Positions 53,395 through 61,081 of a stretch of DNA of 64,000 bases are shown in pieces. Origin of the DNA: Phytopseudomonas flavescens. GTDB taxonomy: Bacteria; Pseudomonadota; Gammaproteobacteria; Pseudomonadales; Pseudomonadaceae. The first letter of the stretch is position 1. Each line of letters begins with the position of its first letter. Location: NCBI RefSeq assembly GCF_900100535.1, contig NZ_FNDG01000007.1, positions 1 to 64,000 of the forward strand. Direction: 5' to 3'. Position numbers and translations under genes: made by a program. Below the pieces are notes generated by a model. The model had not been told where the DNA came from. It did not search any database and worked only from the letters and a program-made list of their open reading frames with translations.

Positions 53395-56103
53395 TCAGGC
53401 GCTGCGTATGCGCCTGATCACGCTTTTTTCCACTTCGGCGATGCAGAACAGCAGGGCGCCGGCCGCCAGCACCCGCAGCCATTCGCCGGCGCTCAGCGCG
53501 CTGGAGCCAAACACCTGTTGCAGCGCTGGGGCATAGGTGAACAGCAGTTGCAGCAGCACGCAGGCGGCGATGGCGATCAGTACGGCAGGATTGCCCAGCA
53601 GCCCTTCACGGCTGAGCACCGAGTCGAAGACATGGCGGCTGTTGATCAGGTAGAACATTTCGCACATCACCACGGTGTTCACCGCGATGGTGCGCGCGCT
53701 TTCCAGGCTGGTGCCGCGTTCCAGCTCCCAGAGGAACAGGCCCAGGGCGCCGGCCATCATCAGCACCGAGACCATCAGCACGCGCCACACGAAGAACCCT
53801 GACAGCAGCGGCTCGGCGGGGTCGCGCGGGGCACGCTTCATCAGGCCGCTCTCCGATGGCTCGAAGGCCAGGGCCAGGCCGAGGGTGCTGGAAGTGACCA
53901 TGTTGATCCACAACACCTGCACCGGGGTCAGCGGCAGCGTCAGATGGAACAGGATCGCGCTGATGATGATCAGCGCCTCGCCGCCGTTGGTGGGCAGCAT
54001 GAACAGGATGAATTTCTTCAGGTTGTCGTAGATCGCCCGGCCTTCGCGTACCGCACCGGCGATGCTGGCGAAGTTGTCATCGGCCAGTACCACTTCGGCG
54101 GCCTCCTTGGCCGCCTCGGTACCCTTGCGGCCCATGGCCACGCCGACGTCGGCGCGCTTGAGGGCGGGGGCGTCGTTGACCCCGTCGCCGGTCATCGCCA
54201 CCACCTGGCCGCTGGCCTGCATGGCCTGTACCAGGCGCAACTTGTGTTCCGGGCTGGCGCGGGCGAACACCTCGATGGTGGGCAGCACCTGGGCCAGGCG
54301 CTGGTCGTCGAGCAGTTCGATCTCGGCACCGGTCATCGCCGGGCGGTCGATGCCGATGCCCAGCTGCGCGCCAATGGCGCGGGCGGTGTCGACGTGGTCG
54401 CCGGTGATCATCCGCACCGAGATGCCGGCACATCGGCATTCGGCGACCGCGGCGATGGCTTCTTCGCGAGGGGGATCGATGATGCCGACCAGGGCCAGCA
54501 GGGTGAAGCCCTGTTCGACGTCGGCGAGGTCCAGGTTGCGTTGCCCGGACGGCGCCTCGCGCCTGGCGATGGCCAGCAGGCGCAGGCCGCGGGCGGCCAG
54601 GTCGGTGGCCTGGCGGCGCCAGTAGTCGGCGTCGAGGGGGTGTTCGCCAGCGTCGCCGCCGCGCTGGCTGCTGCACATTTCCAGGAGGCGCTCCGGCGCG
54701 CCCTTGAGGTAGATGACGCCGTGGCCCTGATGGTCATGGTGCAGCGTGGCCATGAAACGGTGTTCGGACTCGAACGGAATGACGTCGCTGCGCGGCAACT
54801 GGCCGTGCAGCGCGTCGGCATCCAGGCCAGCCTTGAGCGCGAGGGTCAACAGCGCGCCCTCGGTGGGGTCGCCATGCAGCAGCCAGTGGCCGTCGCTGTC
54901 CTGCTGCAGCCGTGCATCGTTGCACAGCAGGGCGGCGCGGCCGATTTCCTGCAGTTCGGCATCGCCGTCGGCGAGTGCCTGACCATCGCGTTGGAAACCT
55001 CCCGCGGGCGCGTAGCCGACGCCGCTGACATCGATGATGGAAGCCGCGCTGACCACCCGTTGCACGGTCATTTCGTTGCGCGTCAGGGTGCCGGTCTTGT
55101 CCGAGCAGATCACCGTCACCGAACCCAGGGTCTCCACCGCCGGCAGGCGCCGCACGATGGCGTTGCGCCTGGCCATGCGCTGCACGCCGAGGGCGAGGAT
55201 CACCGTCATGATCGCCGGGAGGCCCTCGGGTATCGCCGACGCGGTCAGCGCCACCACCATCATGAACATGTCCGCCGCCGGCTGGCCACGCCAGAGCGTG
55301 CCCAGCGCGAAAGTCGCGGCGCCGAACAGGACGATGGCCAGTGCCAGCCAGCGGCTGAATCGGTCGATCTGCCGCAGCAGCGGCGTGGACAGGCTCTGTA
55401 CCTGGCGCAACAGGGTGCCGATGCGCCCCAGTTCGGTGTCGACGCCGGTGGCGACCACCAGGCCGACCGCCTGGCCGCTGCTGACCAGGGTGCCGGAATA
55501 GGCCATGCCGCGCCGATCGCCGAGGGCGGCATCGGCAGCCACGGCAGCGACGGATTTCTCCACCGGCACCGACTCGCCGGTCAGTGCGGCTTCTTCGACA
55601 TTGAAGTTCTTCACGCTGAGCAGGCGCAGGTCGGCCGGCACCTTGTCGCCGGAAGCCAGCAGCACCACGTCGCCGGGTACCAGCTGTTCGGCGGCGATTT
55701 CCCGGCGCACGCCGCCACGCAACACCATGGCGTGGGCCGAGAGCAGGTTGCGGATGGCATCCAGGGCATTCTCGGCCTTGCCTTCCTGGATGAAGCCGAT
55801 GATCGCGTTGACCACAACCGCGGCGAGAATCACCGTGGTATCCAGCCAGTGGCCGAGTGCGGCGGTCACCAGTGCGGCAGCCAGCATCATGTACAACAGC
55901 ACATTGTGGAATTGCGCCAGCAGGCGGCGCAGCGGCCCACGGCGCGGCGGCGGTGGCAGCCGGTTGGCGCCATGACGTTGCAGGCGCTGGCTGGCTTCGT
56001 CGGGGCTCAGGCCCGCGTCGCTGCTGCCCAGTTGCTCGAGGGCATGCTGCGGGTCCAGGGCGTGCCAGTTGCTCTGCGCAGGGCTGTGGTGTCGCTGGGG
56101 CAT
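53395..56103 (-). CDS. P2-type cation-transporting ATPase
   Basis: A 902-residue P-type ATPase. Phosphorylation motif CSDKTGTLT with Asp335, actuator TGES at 175-178, transmembrane ligand motif PEGLP at 292-296, and the hinge MTGDGVNDAPALKRADVGVA in the C-terminal third. PEGLP and the MTPVQVLWINM-type last-helix region fit the P2 (Ca2+/Na+/K+-like) group rather than heavy-metal P1B. The N-terminal region has the cation-ATPase-N segment (LGSSDAGLSPDEASQRLQRH). ATG 56103 is chosen because GGAG lies eight bases upstream; ATG 56127 is an alternative. Ion not assignable. Confidence 0.9.
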   Translation of the reverse strand: MPQRHHSPAQSNWHALDPQHALEQLGSSDAGLSPDEASQRLQRHGANRLPPPPRRGPLRRLLAQFHNVLLYMMLAAALVTAALGHWLDTTVILAAVVVNAIIGFIQEGKAENALDAIRNLLSAHAMVLRGGVRREIAAEQLVPGDVVLLASGDKVPADLRLLSVKNFNVEEAALTGESVPVEKSVAAVAADAALGDRRGMAYSGTLVSSGQAVGLVVATGVDTELGRIGTLLRQVQSLSTPLLRQIDRFSRWLALAIVLFGAATFALGTLWRGQPAADMFMMVVALTASAIPEGLPAIMTVILALGVQRMARRNAIVRRLPAVETLGSVTVICSDKTGTLTRNEMTVQRVVSAASIIDVSGVGYAPAGGFQRDGQALADGDAELQEIGRAALLCNDARLQQDSDGHWLLHGDPTEGALLTLALKAGLDADALHGQLPRSDVIPFESEHRFMATLHHDHQGHGVIYLKGAPERLLEMCSSQRGGDAGEHPLDADYWRRQATDLAARGLRLLAIARREAPSGQRNLDLADVEQGFTLLALVGIIDPPREEAIAAVAECRCAGISVRMITGDHVDTARAIGAQLGIGIDRPAMTGAEIELLDDQRLAQVLPTIEVFARASPEHKLRLVQAMQASGQVVAMTGDGVNDAPALKRADVGVAMGRKGTEAAKEAAEVVLADDNFASIAGAVREGRAIYDNLKKFILFMLPTNGGEALIIISAILFHLTLPLTPVQVLWINMVTSSTLGLALAFEPSESGLMKRAPRDPAEPLLSGFFVWRVLMVSVLMMAGALGLFLWELERGTSLESARTIAVNTVVMCEMFYLINSRHVFDSVLSREGLLGNPAVLIAIAACVLLQLLFTYAPALQQVFGSSALSAGEWLRVLAAGALLFCIAEVEKSVIRRIRSA

Positions 56104-56236
56104 ATCGACGTCTCCATGGGTTGCCATGCGAAGAACGTTAGCCCGGCTGCCTGCCCGTGGTCTGACATGGGTCAAGATTCGACGCTCACCTGCGGCGTTC
56201 AATAGGCATGAATCCAGTGCCCGCGAGGTGGCAAGA

Positions 56237-57085
56237 GTGAAAAAACTACTGGTGGCGACCGATCTCTCCGAACGCTCCACGCCAGCCATACAGCGCGCTG
56301 CACAACTGATGAGCCAGCAGGGCGGCGGTGAGTGGATCTGGTTGCATGTGGTCGATGACGGTGCTCCCGACGAGTTTGTAACGGCACATGTGCAGCGCGC
56401 CGAAGCGCTGTTGCAGGAGCAGGCTCGGCAGGTCGCGGAGCAGGCCGGCAGTCATCCCCGGGTGCTGGTGCTGCGCGGGGTGGTGGAGCAGGTCATCGTC
56501 GAGACCGCCGAACGTTTGCAGCCGGATCTGATCGTGGTGGGCCTGCATCGGCCCAACCGGCTGCGCGAGTTGTTCAACGGCACCACGGTGGCGCGGCTGA
56601 TCCGTGCCTGCCATGTCCCGGTGCTGCGTGTGACCCGCCCGGTGTCGGGGCATTACGGCCATGCTGTGCTGGCCCTGGACCTGTCGCCGGCTTCGATGCT
56701 GGCCCTGCGGCGTGGGCGGGAGCTGGGCTTGCTCGACCTCGAGCATTGCGATGTCGTGCATGCCGTCGTTCCGATACCGGTAAGCGTGCTGCCCGAAGTG
56801 GGCAACGAGCAGCGCCTGTTCCAGTCCCAGGCCCGCCAGGCCCGCGAGCAACTGCAACTGGGCCTGGAGAAGGCCGGGGTGGCGCTGCCTGAGGCACGCC
56901 TGCATGTGCCTATCGGCGAAGCGACGCAGGCGCTGGAGCGGGTAAGCGAGGATACCGGTGCCGATCTGCTGGTGATGGGCACCCACGCTCGCCAGGGCAT
57001 TCAGCGCCTGCTGCTCGGCAGCGTGGCCAGTCGCATGCTGGCGGACTATCCCGGCGACATGCTGGTGGTGCCGCCACACGGCTGA
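56237..57085 (+). CDS. Tandem universal stress protein
   Basis: A 282-residue cytoplasmic protein of two Usp domains. The first runs from KKLLVATDLSERSTPAIQRA to VPVLRVTRP with an incomplete nucleotide loop (GLHRPNRLRELFNGTT); the second has the complete ATP-binding motif MGTHARQGIQRLLLGSVASR (Gly-2x-Gly-9x-Gly). Start is GTG 56237, preceded by GAGGTGGC; no ATG is in frame near. Located head-to-head with the P-type ATPase gene by 134 bases. In P. aeruginosa such proteins support survival in low oxygen; whether that holds here is inferred. Confidence 0.85.
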   Translation: MKKLLVATDLSERSTPAIQRAAQLMSQQGGGEWIWLHVVDDGAPDEFVTAHVQRAEALLQEQARQVAEQAGSHPRVLVLRGVVEQVIVETAERLQPDLIVVGLHRPNRLRELFNGTTVARLIRACHVPVLRVTRPVSGHYGHAVLALDLSPASMLALRRGRELGLLDLEHCDVVHAVVPIPVSVLPEVGNEQRLFQSQARQAREQLQLGLEKAGVALPEARLHVPIGEATQALERVSEDTGADLLVMGTHARQGIQRLLLGSVASRMLADYPGDMLVVPPHG

Positions 57086-57086
57086 A

Positions 57087-57854
57087 TCAGGCCGCCTGGC
57101 GCACTGCGGCTTCGCCATACAGCGCCTGATTGACCGCGGCCTGGGCGCGTCGGGCGAGTTCGTTGCGGGTGCCCGAGCGGCTGTCGATCGGCGCCAACAG
57201 CTGGATACGCACCTCGGCGATATCGCTGGACAGCAGGCGCAGCAGGTGCGAGAGCAAGTCGTCGTCGCCGATGAAGGGCGCGACGCTGCAAGGTTGCCCA
57301 CGGCGCAGGTAACGGATGGCCACAGGCTGCAGGTCCACCGCACGGTCGATGGCGCTGCTCAGCAGGCGCCCATGGAAGGTACGCAGCACCGTACCATCGC
57401 CGGTTGTGCCTTCGGGGAAGATCAGCAGGTGCCGACCGCTGCCCAGGTGCCGGCCCAGTTGCTGATTGAGCAGGCCGCCGTCGCCCGCGCCACGGCGGAT
57501 GAACAGCGTGCCGGCCTGGTGCGCCAGCCAGCCGGCGACCGGCCAGGTGCGCACCTCGGCCTTGGACAGAAACGACAGCGGCGCGAGCATGCCGATCAGC
57601 GGGATGTCGGTCCAGGAAACGTGATTGCTCAACCACAGCATGGGTGCTTGCGGGAGTTGCCCGCCTACGCTGACGCGAAAGGGCAGGGCATTGCCGAGGC
57701 GCGCCAGAAACCAGCGGGTCAGGCGCTGACGCAGGCCCGCCAGGTCACGGCGGGTCAGCCGCTCGAGGGGAACCAGGGACGCGGCGAGCAGGGTGCCGGC
57801 GGCGATCACCGCCAGCAGGCGAGCCAGACGTCCGTACAAACGCAGATTACTCAT
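57087..57854 (-). CDS. olsA: 1-acyl-glycerol-type acyltransferase OlsA (lyso-ornithine lipid acyltransferase)
   Basis: A 255-residue membrane acyltransferase that acylates lyso-ornithine lipid to ornithine lipid. One N-terminal membrane helix (LLAVIAAGTLLAASLVPL) precedes the catalytic motif NHVSWTD (His78, Asp83) and the phosphate-binding LLIFPEGTTGDG. The gene lies 13 bases downstream of olsB on the same strand, forming the olsBA operon. ATG 57854 is chosen as the first ATG before the helix. It is a paralogue of PlsC; the olsB neighbour assigns it to ornithine lipids. Confidence 0.88.
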   Translation of the reverse strand: MSNLRLYGRLARLLAVIAAGTLLAASLVPLERLTRRDLAGLRQRLTRWFLARLGNALPFRVSVGGQLPQAPMLWLSNHVSWTDIPLIGMLAPLSFLSKAEVRTWPVAGWLAHQAGTLFIRRGAGDGGLLNQQLGRHLGSGRHLLIFPEGTTGDGTVLRTFHGRLLSSAIDRAVDLQPVAIRYLRRGQPCSVAPFIGDDDLLSHLLRLLSSDIAEVRIQLLAPIDSRSGTRNELARRAQAAVNQALYGEAAVRQAA

Positions 57855-57867
57855 AGGCGATTTCCGA

Positions 57868-58626
57868 TCAGACCGCTGCCTTGAAATGCCGCGCGTAACG
57901 CGGGCACAGCTCATCGCGCTTGAGCAGGATGAACACGTCGGCGACCTGGAAGTCCTTGTCCCAGCACGGTTCGCCACAGACCTTGGCGCCCAGGCGCATG
58001 TATGCCTTGAGCAAGGGTGGCATTTCAGCGATGACATTGCCCGAAAGGGCCAGGGCGGGGAGGGGCGTCTTCGGTTCTGCCCGCAGGTTCTCGGTGCACA
58101 GGTGGCGTTCGCGCAGGCGCTGCATGATCGCCTGGGCCTGGATGCCGCCGTCCTGCATGGGAATACTGGCGCAGCCCATCAGGTAGCGATAACCGCCTTC
58201 GTTGAGCACCTCGGCCAGCTCGGCCCAGAGCACGGCGATGGTGCCGCCATTGCGGTAGGCGCTGTCCACGCAGGTACGACCGATTTCCAGCAGCGGGCCT
58301 TGCAGGTGAGGCAGCCCATGCAGGGCGAACTCCTCTTCACTGTAGAAGCGCCCGAGGCCGGCGGCTGCCTGGTGATCGAGCAGCCGCGTGGTGGCCACCA
58401 GCTCGCCGCTGTTCAGGTCACGCACGCCTATATGCTGGCAATGCGGGTCGTAGTCGTCCTGATCCAGGCCCTGCTCGGCACCTTTGAGCTTGGCGTCGAA
58501 CTCGGCACTGAACACACGAAAGCGCAGGGCCTGGGCCTCGCGCAGGGCGCGCGCGCCGGTCAGGCGTTCGGCCTGCAGGCGACGGGAAGGGGTGCTGCGC
58601 GCGGATGCCATGGCGTTCTGGGTCAT
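57868..58626 (-). CDS. olsB: Ornithine N-acyltransferase OlsB (lyso-ornithine lipid synthase)
   Basis: A 252-residue GNAT-related acyltransferase that transfers a 3-hydroxyacyl chain from ACP to ornithine, the first step to ornithine lipids, phosphorus-free membrane lipids made when phosphate is scarce. Characteristic pieces are [59 protein letters not shown] and [10 protein letters not shown]. Start ATG 58626 begins [20 protein letters not shown]. It is first in the olsBA operon and a Pho-box-like sequence is upstream. Confidence 0.9.
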   Translation of the reverse strand: MTQNAMASARSTPSRRLQAERLTGARALREAQALRFRVFSAEFDAKLKGAEQGLDQDDYDPHCQHIGVRDLNSGELVATTRLLDHQAAAGLGRFYSEEEFALHGLPHLQGPLLEIGRTCVDSAYRNGGTIAVLWAELAEVLNEGGYRYLMGCASIPMQDGGIQAQAIMQRLRERHLCTENLRAEPKTPLPALALSGNVIAEMPPLLKAYMRLGAKVCGEPCWDKDFQVADVFILLKRDELCPRYARHFKAAV

Positions 58627-58752
58627 GCCTTACCTCCGTTGCGGCCGGGGCAGCATCGCTGCACACTCGAACCAGATTGGCCTGCTGACCTGAGCAAACT
58701 CAGGAAACAAATTCAGGCTAGGCAGGGCGGGTGTCACCACTGTGAAGCTTCG

Positions 58753-58770
58753 GTGATGCTTATGTGACAG
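58753..58770 (-). promoter_or_regulatory. Possible Pho box upstream of olsBA
   Basis: On the minus strand CTGTCACATAAGCATCAC contains one good half-site, CTGTCAC, and a weak second repeat 11 bases later. Position is about 127 bases before olsB. Ornithine-lipid genes are phosphate-regulated in several bacteria, so a PhoB site is expected, but the second repeat matches poorly. Confidence 0.3.
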
Positions 58771-58864
58771 GCGCCGTGGCGGCGAGCACGGCGAACGATC
58801 AGGTGCAGGCTGGCCGTCACCTTGTTTACCCTGTGCGCCCGACAGCCTGAAGCGTGGATCGCGA

Positions 58865-59158
58865 ATGTTCTTCATCAGAAACCTGGGCCTGCCCTTCCTC
58901 CTCATCGCCGGTGGCCTGGTGGCGATGATGGGGCTGCTGGCGCTGTCTCAGCAGGGCGATGGGTTGCCATCCGGGGCGCAGGCCGCGCGGGCGATCTTTC
59001 CCTGGATGATCCCGTTGCCGGTGTGCGGGGCTTTGTGGGCTGCGCAGCGGCTGCTGCAGATCTGGCACTGGCGCCGCGGCACCCTGAACGGCGACTGCCA
59101 GCGTTGCACGGGCGTGATGGTGGGCGAACGCTGCCGGATGTGCGGCCAGAGACGCTGA
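58865..59158 (+). CDS. Small two-helix membrane protein with a zinc-ribbon-like tail
   Basis: A 97-residue protein. Two hydrophobic helices (about 3-26, NLGLPFLLIAGGLVAMMGLL, and about 43-61, AIFPWMIPLPVCGALWAAQR) are followed by a short C-terminal tail with CQRC and CRMC, spaced as C-x2-C-x9-C-x2-C, which looks like a four-cysteine zinc ribbon or knuckle on the cytoplasmic side. No family recognised. It starts at ATG 58865 and is isolated between the divergent olsB and the downstream cardiolipin synthase gene. Small size makes it easy to miss; conservation should be tested. Confidence 0.6.
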   Translation: MFFIRNLGLPFLLIAGGLVAMMGLLALSQQGDGLPSGAQAARAIFPWMIPLPVCGALWAAQRLLQIWHWRRGTLNGDCQRCTGVMVGERCRMCGQRR

Positions 59159-59290
59159 TGCACAACCGTCCTGGTTACCCCGGATGGCGCTTTGCAAGGC
59201 GCGCGCGGGCGGCTATCGTGGCGCATCCCCAGCCCTCGGCCGAGATGCCATGCGCCCGTCGTCCCACCTTCTGCCTTCTGAGAGCGATTG

Positions 59291-60448
59291 ATGCCTGGTC
59301 AGGTATTTCCCTGGCGGGAAGGTAATCGCTTCACCCTGCTCAACGATGGCCCGGCTTTCTTCCCGCGGATGATCGCGTGCATCGACGCGGCCCGCGAGAC
59401 GGTCGAGCTCGAGCAGTATCTGGTGGTCAGCAGTGCCTGTACCGAGGCCTTGCTGCGGGCGCTGTGCGAGGCCGCGCAGCGTGGCGTGGCGGTACGATGC
59501 CTGTTCGATGCCTTCGGCTGCCAGGGCCTCGGCGCGGGCGACCGGCAATCGATGCTGGATGCCGGCATACAGCTGCGCTGGTACAACCCGATACGCTGGC
59601 GCCGTGGCGCGCGCAACCTGTACCGCGACCACCGCAAGTTGCTGGTGGTCGACGCCGGGGTCGCCTTCGTCGGCGGAACCGGCTCCACCGACGAGTTCTG
59701 GACGCCCGGCGAAGCGGTGAGTGCGTGGCATGAAGTGATGGTGGAGATCAATGGGCCGCTGGTGGCCGACTGGCTACAACTGTTCGACCGCCAGTGGCAG
59801 GCCAACAATGCACGGTTCGCCTGGCGCCCGTACCTGACGCCGCACCGCAAGCCGTTGCCCCACCAGCCCCAGGCCGGAGCGGGCTGGGGCCGGGTGGCCT
59901 ACGCCGATGCCCGCCAGCACCGCGATATCCTGCAGTCGCTGATCCACGCCCTGAATGGGGCAGAGCAGCGGGTATGGCTGGCCACCCCTTATTTCCTGCC
60001 GACCTGGCGAGTGCGCCGTGCCCTGCGCAAGGCCGCGGCGCGAGGCGTCGACGTGCGCCTGCTGCTCAGCGGGCGACACACCGACAACCCGGCCGTGCGC
60101 TTCGCGGGCCAGCGTTATTACCCGCGGCTGCTCAAGGCGGGTGTGCGTATCTTCGAATTCCGGCCGCGCTTCCTGCACCTGAAGATGGTGCTGGTCGACG
60201 ACTGGGCCAGCGTCGGCTCCTGCAACTTCGACCACTGGAACCTGCGCTTCAACCTGGACGCCAACGTCGAGACCCTGGATGCGGATTTCACCCGGGCGGT
60301 GCAACTGAGTTTCGCCAGCGACTTCCCGCAGAGCCGTGAGGTCGACCTGCAGATGTGGCAGGCCCGGCCGCTTTGGACGCGACTGCGCCAGCGCCTGTGG
60401 GGCTGGCTGGATCGTCTGGTGGTCAACCTGCTCGACCGGCGCCGCTGA
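59291..60448 (+). CDS. Cardiolipin synthase B-like phospholipase D family protein
   Basis: A 385-residue PLD-superfamily enzyme with both HKD motifs complete: HRKLLVVD (first half) and HLKMVLVD (second half), in the usual contexts YRDHRKLLVVDAGVAFVGG and RFLHLKMVLVDDWASVGSCN. There is no N-terminal membrane domain, as in ClsB rather than ClsA. It probably makes cardiolipin from phosphatidylglycerol and another phospholipid; a phospholipase role cannot be excluded. ATG 59291 follows a TTG one codon earlier. Envelope-lipid context with olsBA nearby. Confidence 0.85.
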   Translation: MPGQVFPWREGNRFTLLNDGPAFFPRMIACIDAARETVELEQYLVVSSACTEALLRALCEAAQRGVAVRCLFDAFGCQGLGAGDRQSMLDAGIQLRWYNPIRWRRGARNLYRDHRKLLVVDAGVAFVGGTGSTDEFWTPGEAVSAWHEVMVEINGPLVADWLQLFDRQWQANNARFAWRPYLTPHRKPLPHQPQAGAGWGRVAYADARQHRDILQSLIHALNGAEQRVWLATPYFLPTWRVRRALRKAAARGVDVRLLLSGRHTDNPAVRFAGQRYYPRLLKAGVRIFEFRPRFLHLKMVLVDDWASVGSCNFDHWNLRFNLDANVETLDADFTRAVQLSFASDFPQSREVDLQMWQARPLWTRLRQRLWGWLDRLVVNLLDRRR

Positions 60449-60456
60449 TACGGCGT

Positions 60457-60492
60457 GTCACGCGCGGCCGGGTTCGAACCCGCGAGCGTGAC
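60457..60492 (+). repeat. Hairpin after the cardiolipin synthase gene
   Basis: GTCACGC (60457-60463) and GCGTGAC (60486-60492) pair around an inner palindrome GGGTTCGAACCC. No T tract follows, so it is at best an atypical terminator. The inner TTCGAA looks like a tRNA T-loop but no tRNA fits. Confidence 0.4.
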
Positions 60493-60616
60493 TCACAGGG
60501 ATATTGCCCCTCGCCCGCGAGGCAAATGGTTGAACCACAATTTTCCTGCTTCGGTCTGACGGTCCAGATGGCTGCTAAAGGCCACGGACAATCCCCAAGC
60601 TGATGAGAGAGCGTGT

Positions 60617-61054
60617 ATGCAGATTTTCGAAGCCCTGCGAGAGAGCCATGATCGCCAGCGTTCGATGGCCGAGGCGCTGGTCGCCACCCACGGCGATTCC
60701 CCCGAGCGTGCCAGGTATTACCGTGAACTGAAGGAGGAACTGCTCGCCCATGCTCGCGCGGAAGAGCGATTCTTCTACTCACCGCTGATGAAGCATGACT
60801 CTGGCGTCGACCTCTCTCGCCATGGTGTCGCCGAACACCACGAAATGGACGAGCTGCTGGAGACCCTGGAAGACACCGATCCCTCCAGCCCGGCGTGGAT
60901 CGCCAATGCCCGCAAGCTCAAGGAAAAGATCTTCCACCACCTGGAGGATGAAGAGCACAGCTTCTTCCAGCAGGCGGGCAAGATGCTGACCCCCCAGCAG
61001 AAGACCTCGCTGGCCAGCCAATATGTCAAGGACTACCAGGACGCCCTGGGCTGA
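60617..61054 (+). CDS. Hemerythrin HHE-domain protein
   Basis: A 145-residue all-helical protein with the diiron HHE pattern: His in SHDRQRSM, HARAEERFFY, HHEMDEL and HHLEDEEHSFF. Such single-domain proteins bind a non-haem diiron centre and act in oxygen, nitric-oxide or redox sensing or in iron storage; no further domain is fused here. ATG 60617 with GAGAG upstream gives MQIFEALRESHDR. It converges with the hybrid kinase gene 28 bases away. Confidence 0.87.
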   Translation: MQIFEALRESHDRQRSMAEALVATHGDSPERARYYRELKEELLAHARAEERFFYSPLMKHDSGVDLSRHGVAEHHEMDELLETLEDTDPSSPAWIANARKLKEKIFHHLEDEEHSFFQQAGKMLTPQQKTSLASQYVKDYQDALG

Positions 61055-61081
61055 GAGCCTCGTCCCGGCAGCAGGCAGCGG

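Noticed and set aside
53944..56205. Plus-strand open frame of 753 codons opposite the P-type ATPase
   Set aside because: The ATPase motifs on the minus strand are complete; this frame is a composition artefact.
60457..60492. Possible tRNA T-arm (GGGTTCGAACCC)
   Set aside because: No acceptor stem, D-arm or anticodon arm at the right distance on either strand.
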